A stretch of 64,000 bases of DNA, from NCBI GenBank assembly GCA_016873995.1, contig VGVR01000018.1, positions 1-64,000 of the forward strand, written 5' to 3'. The translations under genes were made by a program, and so were the position numbers. This document shows, piece after piece, positions 25,931 to 34,099 of the stretch; position 1 is the stretch's first letter; each line of letters starts with the position of its first letter. The notes under the pieces were generated by a model. The model saw nothing but the letters and a program-made list of their open reading frames with translations. It did no database searches and was not told where the DNA came from. The DNA is from Gemmatimonadota bacterium (lineage in GTDB: Bacteria > Gemmatimonadota > Gemmatimonadetes > Longimicrobiales > Gaopeijiaceae).

Positions 25931-27087
25931 CTCGGCACGGCGTCCGGACTCGGCGCGACGACCTGACTCGGCGCGACGTCCGGACTCGGCACCACGACCC
26001 CACGACGCGGCGCGTCCGGCCCACGCTCGGCGAGCCAGCGCTCGGGCGAAAGCGTGCGACGACGCTCCTTGGGCCTGAGTCGGAACCAGCGAGCCACGAG
26101 GAGGATCTCGGCCGCGTCTTGCGGCTCGAGCCCCGCGGGTCCGGTCTCCGTTTCGCCGTAGGTGGTCTCGATCGCACGCGCGACCCGGGCCCGCGCGCGC
26201 CGGCCCTTCGGATAGGACAGCTCGCGCCTGATGCGACCCTGACGAATGAGGTAGATGCGATCGTCACCGCCGAACCCCGGAACGCGATACACGAACGTCA
26301 GGTCCTCGAGGTTGCCGCGGAAAGCGACCAACTCGTCACGGAAGCCACGCAGCCTCTCCAGTCGATCCCGAAGGAGCGCAGCATACTCGAAGTCCATGCG
26401 CGCCGCGGCCTCGCCCATCTGCCTCTGGATGCCTGCGAGCGGCGCCTCGGCGCGCCCCTCGAGGAAGCCACGGACGAGGTCGACGGCCCGGCGGTACTCG
26501 ACGGCCAGAGGACGCCCGCAGCAGGGGGCGAGGCACGTCCTCAAGTCGGCACGGATGCAGCGGGGCGCGCGCCCGGCCTCGAACATCTCGAGCTGATCCT
26601 CGAAGAAGATCGGGGTCTGTGCGGGACAGTCGCGGATGCCAAGCACATGGGAGAGCTCGCGGACCGTTTCTGTCACTGCGTGGACGCGCGGAAACGGGCC
26701 GTAATAGGTCGCCCCATCTTCGACCACCCGGGTGACGGGCAGTACGCGCGGCGCCGGCTCCCGCGTCACCTTCACGAACGCATACATGCGGCGCCGCTTG
26801 TGCTCGACGTTGAAGCGCGGCTGCCACTGCTGGATCAACTTCATTTCGCGGATGAGCGCGAAGAACTCGTTGGGGATGTAGTCCCAGTCGATGCGCGCGG
26901 TCTCGTTGATGAGGTCCCAAGACTTGTCGCCGGCGGGCGCGCGGAAGTACGACAGCAGCCGGGTACGCAGGTGGACGGACTTCCCGACGTACAGCAGCTC
27001 GTCGCTCGGCCCGAGCATGCGGTAGACCCCCGGCCGGTTCGCCGCACCGGATTGCACGTGCTCCCGCAGGGCGGCTCGCACAGTCAT
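25903..27087 (-). CDS. GIY-YIG nuclease of the UvrC/Cho type
   Basis: The 394-residue protein has an N-terminal GIY-YIG nuclease domain (PGVYRMLG, then LLYVGKSVHLRTRL; residues 19-42), the Cys cluster CLAPCCGRP and a UvrB-interaction-like helix pair (IQRQMGEAAARMDFEYAALL). The RNase H-like 5' nuclease and HhH domains of full UvrC are missing, so it resembles Cho, which makes an extra 3' incision in nucleotide excision repair. ATG 27087 is chosen because an upstream ATG (27192) would leave only 21 nt to the divergent gene. The Pro/Ser-rich tail is encoded by tandem repeats. Its end overlaps the convergent chimeric gene by 28 nt. Confidence 0.85.
   Translation of the reverse strand: MTVRAALREHVQSGAANRPGVYRMLGPSDELLYVGKSVHLRTRLLSYFRAPAGDKSWDLINETARIDWDYIPNEFFALIREMKLIQQWQPRFNVEHKRRRMYAFVKVTREPAPRVLPVTRVVEDGATYYGPFPRVHAVTETVRELSHVLGIRDCPAQTPIFFEDQLEMFEAGRAPRCIRADLRTCLAPCCGRPLAVEYRRAVDLVRGFLEGRAEAPLAGIQRQMGEAAARMDFEYAALLRDRLERLRGFRDELVAFRGNLEDLTFVYRVPGFGGDDRIYLIRQGRIRRELSYPKGRRARARVARAIETTYGETETGPAGLEPQDAAEILLVARWFRLRPKERRRTLSPERWLAERGPDAPRRGVVVPSPDVAPSQVVAPSPDAVPSQVAAPSTR
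25926..25997. repeat. Four tandem 18-bp units at a convergent gene junction
   Basis: Two 36-bp units (25926-25961 and 25962-25997) each consist of two related 18-mers sharing the core GACTCGGC. On the minus strand the units encode 12-residue repeats (SPDVAPSQV-type) that form the C-terminal tail of the nuclease gene. The stop codon of the chimeric + gene lies inside the first unit. This is a coding tandem repeat, not a CRISPR array. Confidence 0.8.
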
Positions 27088-27123
27088 GAGGTCGGGGTGG
27101 GGCAGGGGGTGGCGCTTTCGCTT

Positions 27124-27139
27124 TATCTTCGGGAAGATA
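27124..27139. promoter_or_regulatory. Palindrome between divergent nuclease and HD genes
   Basis: TATCTTC-GG-GAAGATA is a 7-bp perfect dyad between the two divergent genes. It could be an operator shared by both or an RNA hairpin. It would fall inside the nuclease gene if that gene began at 27192. Confidence 0.4.
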
Positions 27140-27213
27140 GATGCATGCTCCTCGCCTCGCCAACGACCCGCGGCGCCATTCGCGGCGCCCATGGCGGAGC
27201 GTAACGTCAGGGC

Positions 27214-28509
27214 ATGACCATGGATCCGGAAAAGATCATTCGTGACCCGCTCTGGGAAACGATCCGGCTCGACACGACCGCCGTCCGCATCGTCGACACA
27301 CCGGAGTTCCAGAGACTCAGGTACATCCGGCAGCTGGGCTTCACCCACCTGGTCTATCCGGGTGCCTCGCACACCCGTTTCGACCACGCGCTCGGTGTCT
27401 ATCATCTCGCCACGACGGCGCTTCGCCATCTGCGCGAGCGGGGTGGCTCACCGCCCGAGGCGTGGGAGGGCGAGGAGCTCGTCCCCTATGCCGCGCTTCT
27501 GCACGACATCGGTCATTATCCGTTCTCGCACGCGCTCGAAGAGCTCGAGACGGAGCCCCCGCCAGCGCACCACGAGGACGTAGCGCACCGATTCTTCGCC
27601 TCCGCTGCGCTTCGCGACGCGCTTGCGCCGCTCGGCCTGGGTGCGCCCGAGCGCATTCACGAGTTGATCCGCGGCCGAAGCCCGATCCCGCTCCGAGGTC
27701 TCGTGAGCGGGAGCTTGGACCTCGACAAGATGGAGTACCTCAAGCGCGACGCGCGCTTCTGCGGCGTGCCCTATGGTGAGGTGGATGTCTCCCGACTGCT
27801 GCAGGGGCTCAAGCTCCTGCGAGATCCGGAGACCGGGAGCTGGGAGGTCGGCGTGCACGAGAAGGCGATCGCTGCCCTCGAGTCCCTCCTGTTCGCGAAG
27901 TATCAGATGTTCCGGAACGTGTACTGGCATCATGCAGTGCGGGCGGCCACCGCACTCTACAAGCGGCTGGTCGAGGAATCCGTGCGGGCTGGGCTCGTCG
28001 CTCCAGACGAGCTCGTCGGGCCCACTGACGAAGAGTTGCTCTACTTGATCAGCACACGAGCGCACGAGGACGACGGCGACGTAGCCGAACGCATCGCCAC
28101 GCGCTGGCTACCAGCGCTTCGCCAGCGGCGCCTGCCGAAACGCGCACTCGAGCTCACCGCGGCAGATCTCGCAGGGCGACAGGTCGAGGACTGGGCGGTA
28201 GGGGACTCGCCGTGGAAGCGTGCCCTCGAGGACGACTTGGCGTCAGAGCTCGGCCTCGAGCGGGGCGAGGTCGTGATCGACTTCCCAGCCAAGCCGCAGA
28301 TGTTCCAGCTCGACCTCTTGGTCGAGCGTCGGGGTGGCCTGGTACAGCGACTCGACATGGAGGGGTTGGAGGGGCTGCTCGACCTTCCCCGGGTGGCCCA
28401 AGAGCTCTACTCCACGGCGCGCGTACTGCGCGTGTTCACGTTCGAGCGGCGCGAGGTTGCGGCAGAGAGCGTGTTGGATCGCATCACGCGCCCCGCCGGG
28501 AGCGCTTGA
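27214..28509 (+). CDS. HD-domain phosphohydrolase (dGTPase-like)
   Basis: The 431-residue protein matches the SamHD1/dGTPase-like HD family. Metal ligands are His in HTRFDHALGVYH, the HD pair in LLHDIGHYPFSHALE and a later Asp (SLDLDKMEYLKRD). FQRLRYIRQLGFTHLVYPGA is the typical N-terminal motif. The family removes triphosphate from dNTPs, but many members have unknown substrates. The phosphatase gene downstream is convergent. Confidence 0.92.
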   Translation: MTMDPEKIIRDPLWETIRLDTTAVRIVDTPEFQRLRYIRQLGFTHLVYPGASHTRFDHALGVYHLATTALRHLRERGGSPPEAWEGEELVPYAALLHDIGHYPFSHALEELETEPPPAHHEDVAHRFFASAALRDALAPLGLGAPERIHELIRGRSPIPLRGLVSGSLDLDKMEYLKRDARFCGVPYGEVDVSRLLQGLKLLRDPETGSWEVGVHEKAIAALESLLFAKYQMFRNVYWHHAVRAATALYKRLVEESVRAGLVAPDELVGPTDEELLYLISTRAHEDDGDVAERIATRWLPALRQRRLPKRALELTAADLAGRQVEDWAVGDSPWKRALEDDLASELGLERGEVVIDFPAKPQMFQLDLLVERRGGLVQRLDMEGLEGLLDLPRVAQELYSTARVLRVFTFERREVAAESVLDRITRPAGSA

Positions 28510-28521
28510 GCCGTACGCGCG

Positions 28522-29283
28522 TCAGGCGCGCACTGGACCGATAGTTACCAGCACGGCAGTGATGTTGTCGTGGCCACCTGCATCGTTCGCTGCGTCGAGG
28601 AGCCTGCGCAGCGTGGCGTCACCGTTGGGGTGGTGCAGGTCTCCGAGCCCGGATGTCACGATGCCGACCAACGTCGCATCATCGACCATGCCGACGAGCC
28701 CATCCGTGCAGAGCAGATAGACGTCGCCGATTTGGACCGACCCTTCGGTAATGCGCGGCTTCGGTGCGTCCTCGAGTCCGAGACACTGTGTGAGCAGGTG
28801 AGCGAACGGATGTCGGCGCGCCTGCTCGACCGTCAGCTGCTTGGCGTCCACACACTCTTGTACCCACGTGTCGTCGCGGGTGAGGCGCGCCAGCTCTCCC
28901 GCGCGGAGCCGATATGCACGTGAGTCGCCCACGTTGCCCAGCACGAAGAGGTCGGAGGTTGGATCGACCGCGAACGCAGTAATCGTGGTCCCCATGCCGT
29001 CCAGGTGGGGCTCGAGCTCGGCACGCGCACGAATCTGTTCGTGGGCCCGAATCAACGAGCGGCGCATGGCCGAGCTCAAGCGGTCGGGTTGCGACTGTTC
29101 GGACTGAGGCGGAAGAGCGAGATCTTCCCGGAGGGTCGCGGTCGCGGTCTCCGCCGCGATTTGGCTCGCGACATCGCCCCCGGGGTGGCCCCCCATCCCG
29201 TCAGCCACGACCGCCACGCCCATGTCGGCCACCACCGAGAAACTGTCCTCATTGCGGGACCGCCTCCTGCCGACGCCGGTCAT
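28522..29283 (-). CDS. PP2C-type Ser/Thr protein phosphatase
   Basis: The 253-residue enzyme is a bacterial PP2C (PstP/Stp type). The metal-binding motifs are RNEDSF, VVADGMGGHPGGDVAS, GNVGDSRAYRLR, LCTDGL and GHDNITAVLV. There is no membrane segment, so it is cytosolic. It probably reverses the kinase at 17151-18356 or others like it; the genes are 10 kb apart. ATG 29283 gives the usual N-terminus; a GTG at 29310 is an alternative. Confidence 0.92.
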   Translation of the reverse strand: MTGVGRRRSRNEDSFSVVADMGVAVVADGMGGHPGGDVASQIAAETATATLREDLALPPQSEQSQPDRLSSAMRRSLIRAHEQIRARAELEPHLDGMGTTITAFAVDPTSDLFVLGNVGDSRAYRLRAGELARLTRDDTWVQECVDAKQLTVEQARRHPFAHLLTQCLGLEDAPKPRITEGSVQIGDVYLLCTDGLVGMVDDATLVGIVTSGLGDLHHPNGDATLRRLLDAANDAGGHDNITAVLVTIGPVRA

Positions 29284-29454
29284 CCCGAACACGGAGGGCA
29301 AATGGGGCACGATTTCGGGGTCCGTGGGGGGATCCTGGCCCGTGGATCACGGGTCTCGGGGACGGGGAAGCTAGGGAGTTGGCCGCCGCGCCAGCAACCG
29401 CAAATGACCCGGGAACATCATATCCGAGGGGGGAGTAGGAACGCCGCGGATCGA

Positions 29455-29485
29455 TTGACAGCGGGATCTAGCGCTTTCATGCTAA
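29455..29485 (+). promoter_or_regulatory. Possible promoter of the second sigma-70 gene
   Basis: A perfect TTGACA (29455-29460) is followed by TGCTAA (29480-29485, spacer 19) or ATGCTA (29479-29484, spacer 18). The start codon is 99 nt further on. The -35 is good and the -10 is weak, so the call is tentative. Confidence 0.45.
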
Positions 29486-29583
29486 ACGGCTTAGGATCCC
29501 GCCCCAACCAAGGCAGACCTGGCTTTTCGCCTCGCTCTCAGGCTTGTCGAGACAGGCGGGAATTCGAAGGAGAATATAGGACG

Positions 29584-30489
29584 ATGGCAGCCTCCACGAG
29601 CACCAAGCGCCGCAAGCGCCGGGGGAAGGGAAACCTCCTCTCGGGGTTCGACGCGAGCGTGGAAGAGCAGAGCGCGCTCGATCAGTACCTGCGTGACGTG
29701 AGTCGTCACGAGCTGATCACCCCGGACCGCGAGAAGGAGCTCGGCGCGCGCGCCCAGAAGGGCGACCTGGAGGCGATCCAGGAGCTCGCGCGCGCGAACC
29801 TGCGCTTCGTCATCAGCGTGGCGAAGAAGTACCAGAATCGCGGCGTGTCCCTCACGGACCTGATCCAGGAAGGGAACGTCGGGCTGGTTACGGCTGCGCG
29901 TAAGTTCGATCCCGAGCAGGGCGTGAAGTTCATCAGCTACGCGGTGTGGTGGATCCGTCAGGCGATCCTCGCGTCGCTGGCGAACCACGGCCGTGCGGTG
30001 CGCGTGCCGCTGAATCGCGCGAGCGACCTGGCGCGCATCTTCCGTGAGAAGGAGCGCCTCAAGCAGGAGAAGGGGCGCGAGCCGACCACGGACGAGCTTG
30101 CCGTCGCCACGTTCCTCACGCCTGAGCTGGTCGAGTCGCTGCAGACGCTGAACGCTGCCGAGATCCGGCTGGATGCGCCCATTGGCGACTCCGAGGACTC
30201 GCAGCTGGTCGAGCGCTTCATCACCGAGGAGGCCGCGGAGCCCGAGCTCGAGGTCGAGAGCCGACTCCTGACCGAGACGGTGACGGCGGCGCTCTCCACG
30301 CTCGAGGCGCGCGACGCCAAGGTGCTGCGGCTCTACTTCGGGCTCGAGGGCGAGCGCGAGCATACGCTGGAAGAGATCGGCAACATGCTCGGCGTGACGC
30401 GGGAGCGCATTCGGCAGCTGCGCGACCGCGCGCTCCGCCGCTTGCGCGAAGGCGACAAGGGCAACGCCCTGGAGTCGTTCGCCGCGTAA
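29584..30489 (+). CDS. RpoD-like sigma-70 factor, second copy (301 aa)
   Basis: This is a sigma-70 factor of the same short class as the one at 4390-5250. The N-terminus is basic (KRRKRRGKG). Region 1.2 (EQSALDQYLRDVSRHELI), region 2 (ANLRFVISVAKKYQNRG, KFISYAVWWIRQAILASL), region 3 (ASDLARIFREKERLKQEK) and region 4 (LRLYFGLEGEREHTLEEIG, VTRERIRQLRDRALRRL) are all present. AAGGAGA lies 10 nt before the ATG, and a promoter candidate is upstream. A strong terminator follows. Region 2.4 differs only modestly from the first copy (QAILASLANHG against QTVLQALAEQT), so promoter preferences may overlap. Confidence 0.92.
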   Translation: MAASTSTKRRKRRGKGNLLSGFDASVEEQSALDQYLRDVSRHELITPDREKELGARAQKGDLEAIQELARANLRFVISVAKKYQNRGVSLTDLIQEGNVGLVTAARKFDPEQGVKFISYAVWWIRQAILASLANHGRAVRVPLNRASDLARIFREKERLKQEKGREPTTDELAVATFLTPELVESLQTLNAAEIRLDAPIGDSEDSQLVERFITEEAAEPELEVESRLLTETVTAALSTLEARDAKVLRLYFGLEGEREHTLEEIGNMLGVTRERIRQLRDRALRRLREGDKGNALESFAA

Positions 30490-30512
30490 GCCCAGCGTGG
30501 TCCAACCGCTTG

Positions 30513-30552
30513 AAACTCGCCGCGCGCTCCAGCGCGCGGCGAGTTTTCTTTT
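30513..30552 (+). terminator. Rho-independent terminator after the sigma-70 gene
   Basis: A perfect 16-bp stem (30513-30528 with 30531-30546) with a two-base loop is followed by TCTTTT. It ends about 10 nt before the rsgA coding frame, so rsgA would need its own promoter or read-through. Confidence 0.85.
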
Positions 30553-30561
30553 CCGGGTGGC

Positions 30562-31461
30562 CTGCTGATCAGGTCGGGATCGGTCCACGAGACCGGCGGA
30601 GGCGTCTACGGTGTCCGGCTGGAAGGCGGCAGCTGCGTAGAGGCCACCCTGCGTGGGCGCCTCAAGCAGGTGCCGGGCGAGGTAGTCATCGGTGATCGTG
30701 TCACGGTTGCCGAAACCCGTGGCGCCTGGACGATCGAGTCCGTAGAGCCACGCGGGACCACGCTGGTGCGGCGCGGCCGCGGCGGCCGGGCGCCCAAGGT
30801 GCTCGCGGCCAACCTGGATCGCGTGTTCGTGGTGGTCTCGCTTGCGGAGCCGCCGGCCACGACTGAGCTCATCGATCGACTCCTCGTTCTGGTCGAAGCG
30901 AGCGGCATACACCCGATCCTGTTGACGAACAAGCTCGACCTGCCTGGAGCTCATGAAGTGGCTGCGGAACTGTCGAGCACGTATCAGGGCATCGGGTATT
31001 TGGTCTTGGGCGCGAGTGCTCGGAGTGGAGAGGGGCTCGAGCTCCTGCGTGACGAGCTCTGTCGCGGTACCTCCGCGCTCATCGGGCCTTCCGGCGTAGG
31101 CAAGTCGTCGCTGCTCAACGCGCTCGACCGCGGATTGGCGCTGCGCACCGGAGAGCTCTCGGTGAAGACGGGGACGGGAAAGCACACGACCTCCTCGTCG
31201 CGATTGATCGAGCTCGAGTGCGGGGGACGGGTTGCCGACACCCCGGGATTCGGGGACGTAGGCCTCTGGGGCGTCGCTGCCGAAGACCTCGCGAGCTGTT
31301 TCCCGGAGCTGGCGGCTTTGGATCCATGCCGCTTTCGAGGATGCGCACACCTCCAGGAGCCCGACTGCGCGGTGCGGGCCGCGGTAGAGGCCGGCAGGAT
31401 CCGCGAGTCGCGCTACCGCAGCTACCGCAAGCTACACGGGGAAGCGGCGGCGGCGCGCTAG
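30562..31461 (+). CDS. rsgA: Ribosome small-subunit GTPase RsgA
   Basis: This circularly permuted GTPase helps 30S subunit maturation. Motifs run in the permuted order: G4 TNKLDLPG, G5-like GASARSGEG, G1 GPSGVGKSS, G3 DTPGFGD. The C-terminal zinc site is seen as FRGCAHLQEPDCAV, and an OB-fold lies at the N-terminus (GGGVYGVRLEGG). No ATG, GTG or TTG in frame covers the OB-fold; the first usable GTG (30670) would cut into it. The CTG at 30562 (or 30565) is proposed as the start but is unusual. Identification of the family is firm. Confidence 0.88.
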   Translation: MLIRSGSVHETGGGVYGVRLEGGSCVEATLRGRLKQVPGEVVIGDRVTVAETRGAWTIESVEPRGTTLVRRGRGGRAPKVLAANLDRVFVVVSLAEPPATTELIDRLLVLVEASGIHPILLTNKLDLPGAHEVAAELSSTYQGIGYLVLGASARSGEGLELLRDELCRGTSALIGPSGVGKSSLLNALDRGLALRTGELSVKTGTGKHTTSSSRLIELECGGRVADTPGFGDVGLWGVAAEDLASCFPELAALDPCRFRGCAHLQEPDCAVRAAVEAGRIRESRYRSYRKLHGEAAAAR

Positions 31462-31467
31462 CTGACT

Positions 31468-32256
31468 TCAGGGACGCGGCTTTCGCAGCGGCGTGACGCG
31501 CGGTGCTCCCGTCGCTGCGTCGACCTGCACCGCGATCGGCCACCCATAAACCTCGCGCATGACGTCCTCGCGCAGCACCTGCGCGGGCGTGCCGGTCGCT
31601 GCGATTCGACCGCCTGCCAGCAGCACCATCCGGTCGGCGAACTGCGCCAGGGAGTCGAGCCCGTGCGTGATGAGCAGGACGGTGATCCCCGAGTCGGCCT
31701 TCGCACGGGCCAGTTCGAGGATCTCCATCTCGTGGCGGATGTCCAGGCTCGCGGTAGGCTCGTCGAGCACGAGTGCCTTGGGCTCGGAAGCAAGCGCACG
31801 GGCGATGCGCGCGCGCTGCAGCTCGCCTCCCGAGAGCGTTGCGACGTCTCGGTCGGCGAGGTCGCTCACATCGCAAGCTGCGAGCGCGCGCGCGACGGCC
31901 GCACGATCGGTTTCGCTCTCGGGAGCGAGTGGGCCCAAGTGCGAGTAGCGCCCCATCGAGACGAGCTCGCGGGCCGTGAGCGGAAACGCGATGGACTCGG
32001 ACTGCGGAACGGCGCCGACCACTTTGGCCAGCTCGCGCCGATCCCAAGCGTCGAGCGGCTGGTCACCGAGAGTGACGCGTCCGCTGGCCAGAGGCGACGT
32101 GCCGAGCAATGCACGCATGAGCGTCGACTTGCCGGAGCCGTTGGGTCCGATCACGGCGGTGAGGGAGCCGGACGGCACCTCGAGCGACAAACCGTCGAGT
32201 GCCGGCCGGTCGAGTGCGGCGTACCGTACCGTGATGCCCTCGGCGACGAGCCTCAT
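31468..32256 (-). CDS. ABC ATPase, BtuD/FecE type
   Basis: The 262-residue ATPase has Walker A IGPNGSGKSTLMRALLG, the signature LSGGELQRARIARAL, Walker B ALVLDEPTASLDI and the switch histidine in LLITHGLDSL. It energises the permease at 32253-33245 for uptake of a cobalamin or iron chelate. The ATG overlaps the permease stop codon (ATGA). It is the last gene of the four-gene operon; the substrate is not decided by sequence. Confidence 0.92.
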   Translation of the reverse strand: MRLVAEGITVRYAALDRPALDGLSLEVPSGSLTAVIGPNGSGKSTLMRALLGTSPLASGRVTLGDQPLDAWDRRELAKVVGAVPQSESIAFPLTARELVSMGRYSHLGPLAPESETDRAAVARALAACDVSDLADRDVATLSGGELQRARIARALASEPKALVLDEPTASLDIRHEMEILELARAKADSGITVLLITHGLDSLAQFADRMVLLAGGRIAATGTPAQVLREDVMREVYGWPIAVQVDAATGAPRVTPLRKPRP

Positions 32257-33245
32257 CGCGAGCCGATGCTCCGCCTGAGCTGCACCAGGAAGAGAGGTAC
32301 GCCCACGAACGCGGTGATGACGCCGACGGGGATCTCGGCCGGTGCGAGGGCGACGCGCGCAGCGAGGTCGGCGAGCACGAGGAACGCAGCGCCGCCGAGG
32401 AAGGCGAGAGGGAAGAGCGCGCGGTTGTCCGATCCTATGGTGAGACGCACGGCATGCGGCACCACGAGTCCCACGAATCCGATCACCCCGGCGACTGCGA
32501 CCGAAGCCGCGGTGATGAGGGCCGCCATGGCCAGAGCGAGCCGCTTCACGCCCTCGACGTCGGCACCGAGGTAGAGCGCGGTCTGTTCGCCGATCGCCAT
32601 CAGGTTGAGAGGGCGCGCGAGCGCCCACAGGATGCCGAACGCCGGAAGCGTGTATGCAGCGGACGTCACTACGTCGCCCCAGTCCGCCGCGGCGAAGCTG
32701 CCCATGATCCAGAGGACGGCGCTCTGCACGGTCCTCGCCGAGCTCACCGACAGGATGAAGGCAATGCAGGCGGTGAAAAAAGCGGCGACGACCACGCCGG
32801 CGACCAAGAGCACACGAACGTCCATGCCTCGGCCGGCGACCGTCGCGACCCGGAACACGAGGAGAATGGCACCGACCGCTCCTGCGAAGGCGGCGATGGG
32901 CACGGCCCACGGCGTGGCCGCGCCGAGTCCGAGGGCGAGGACCGCGACGGCGCCGACGGACGCGCCTCCCGAGATCCCCAAGATGTACGGCTCCGCGAGC
33001 GGGTTGCGCAGCAGGGCTTGCAGCGTCGCACCCGCGACCGCGAGCCCACCTCCGACGAACCCCGCCAACAAGACCCGTGGGAGTCGCAGCTGGAGAACGA
33101 TGTCACGGTGAACCGGGTCGCCGTTTCCGCGCAGGACGGCGGCCAACTCCCCGAGCGACACGGGAACCGCGCCGAAGAGGACGCCCATGACGACCGCAGC
33201 GGCGAGCACGAGCGCCAGGAGTCCTGCGAGCGGCCAGCGCCTCAC
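32253..33245 (-). CDS. FecCD/BtuC-type ABC permease
   Basis: The 330-residue membrane protein has about ten helices typical of BtuC/FecCD importers (LPRVLLAGFVGGGLAVAGAT, then NPLAEPYILGISGGASVGAV and GLVVPHAVRLTIGSDNRALF). The GTG start at 33245 overlaps the binding-protein stop codon (GTGA). It forms the channel with the ATPase downstream. Confidence 0.93.
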   Translation of the reverse strand: MRRWPLAGLLALVLAAAVVMGVLFGAVPVSLGELAAVLRGNGDPVHRDIVLQLRLPRVLLAGFVGGGLAVAGATLQALLRNPLAEPYILGISGGASVGAVAVLALGLGAATPWAVPIAAFAGAVGAILLVFRVATVAGRGMDVRVLLVAGVVVAAFFTACIAFILSVSSARTVQSAVLWIMGSFAAADWGDVVTSAAYTLPAFGILWALARPLNLMAIGEQTALYLGADVEGVKRLALAMAALITAASVAVAGVIGFVGLVVPHAVRLTIGSDNRALFPLAFLGGAAFLVLADLAARVALAPAEIPVGVITAFVGVPLFLVQLRRSIGSR

Positions 33246-34099
33246 TCGAGCTTCCGCCCGTGGATGCGCTCGGCGATGCGGTAGGCGGCCTCGACCACGC
33301 CTGGCCCGGGAATCTCGAAGTCGCTCTCCACCTGCTCGACACGCGCGCCGGGAGCGAGGCTCGCATCGAAGCCGGCTGCGTCCGACACGAGGACGACGTC
33401 GATGCGGCGGGTCCGGAATTCCTCTGGGCTCACCGCCGCGTAGAGCAACTCGACGTCCGAGAAGACGTTGTCCCCGCCCATCAACGTGACCAGATCATCG
33501 ATGAACGTGCCACGCCCCGCCACCCACGGCGGCGTGCCGCCGAGCACGTAGGCGACGCGAACGGGTGGGAGCGCGTGTGCCTTGTCGGCCGCGGCCGCGA
33601 GGCCGGTCCGGAGCTCAGCCGCGAGGGAGTCGGCGGCCTGTCGATCCCCGATGGCGTCGCCGAGCAGCTCGGCCGTGCGGAAGATGTCCTCGACCCGGTC
33701 CGGGCGGACGGCGAGGACCGGAACGCCGAGGTCGGTGAGTCGTGCCGGCGTATGCGTGTCCTGCTCGCCCGCGAATCGTACCACGAGGTCGGGCTGGAGC
33801 GCGACGATGGCCTCCAGACTGGGCTCGATGCCGCCGCCCACGGAGGGGAGCGCGGTCGACCAGGCGTGCGTGTCGTAGTCGGTGCGACCGACCAGGACGT
33901 CCGCACGGCCCATGGCTCGGAAGGTCTCGGTGGCCGATGGCACGAGGGAGACCACGCGCCTGGCAGGCCGCGGGAGCACCACTTCGCTCCCGGTCGCGTC
34001 GATCAAGTGGACCGCCTCGGCGGTGGGTGCGTCGGCGTTCGCGCACGCGAGGAACAGCAGCGTGGCGGCGGCCCATGCGCGCGCCGGCCGTCGGCGCAT
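33242..34099 (-). CDS. Periplasmic substrate-binding lipoprotein, BtuF/FecB type
   Basis: The 285-residue lipoprotein (lipobox LLFLACANA) has the helical-backbone two-lobe fold of BtuF/FhuD. VVSLVPSATETFRAMGRADV and the LQPDLVV strand are the usual marks, and WVAGRGTFIDDLVTLMGGDN is the C-lobe motif. It passes the substrate to the permease. It overlaps the upstream lipoprotein gene by one base. Confidence 0.9.
   Translation of the reverse strand: MRRRPARAWAAATLLFLACANADAPTAEAVHLIDATGSEVVLPRPARRVVSLVPSATETFRAMGRADVLVGRTDYDTHAWSTALPSVGGGIEPSLEAIVALQPDLVVRFAGEQDTHTPARLTDLGVPVLAVRPDRVEDIFRTAELLGDAIGDRQAADSLAAELRTGLAAAADKAHALPPVRVAYVLGGTPPWVAGRGTFIDDLVTLMGGDNVFSDVELLYAAVSPEEFRTRRIDVVLVSDAAGFDASLAPGARVEQVESDFEIPGPGVVEAAYRIAERIHGRKLE

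Noticed and set aside
25926-25997. CRISPR-like repeat
   Set aside because: The units are directly adjacent without spacers and code for protein.
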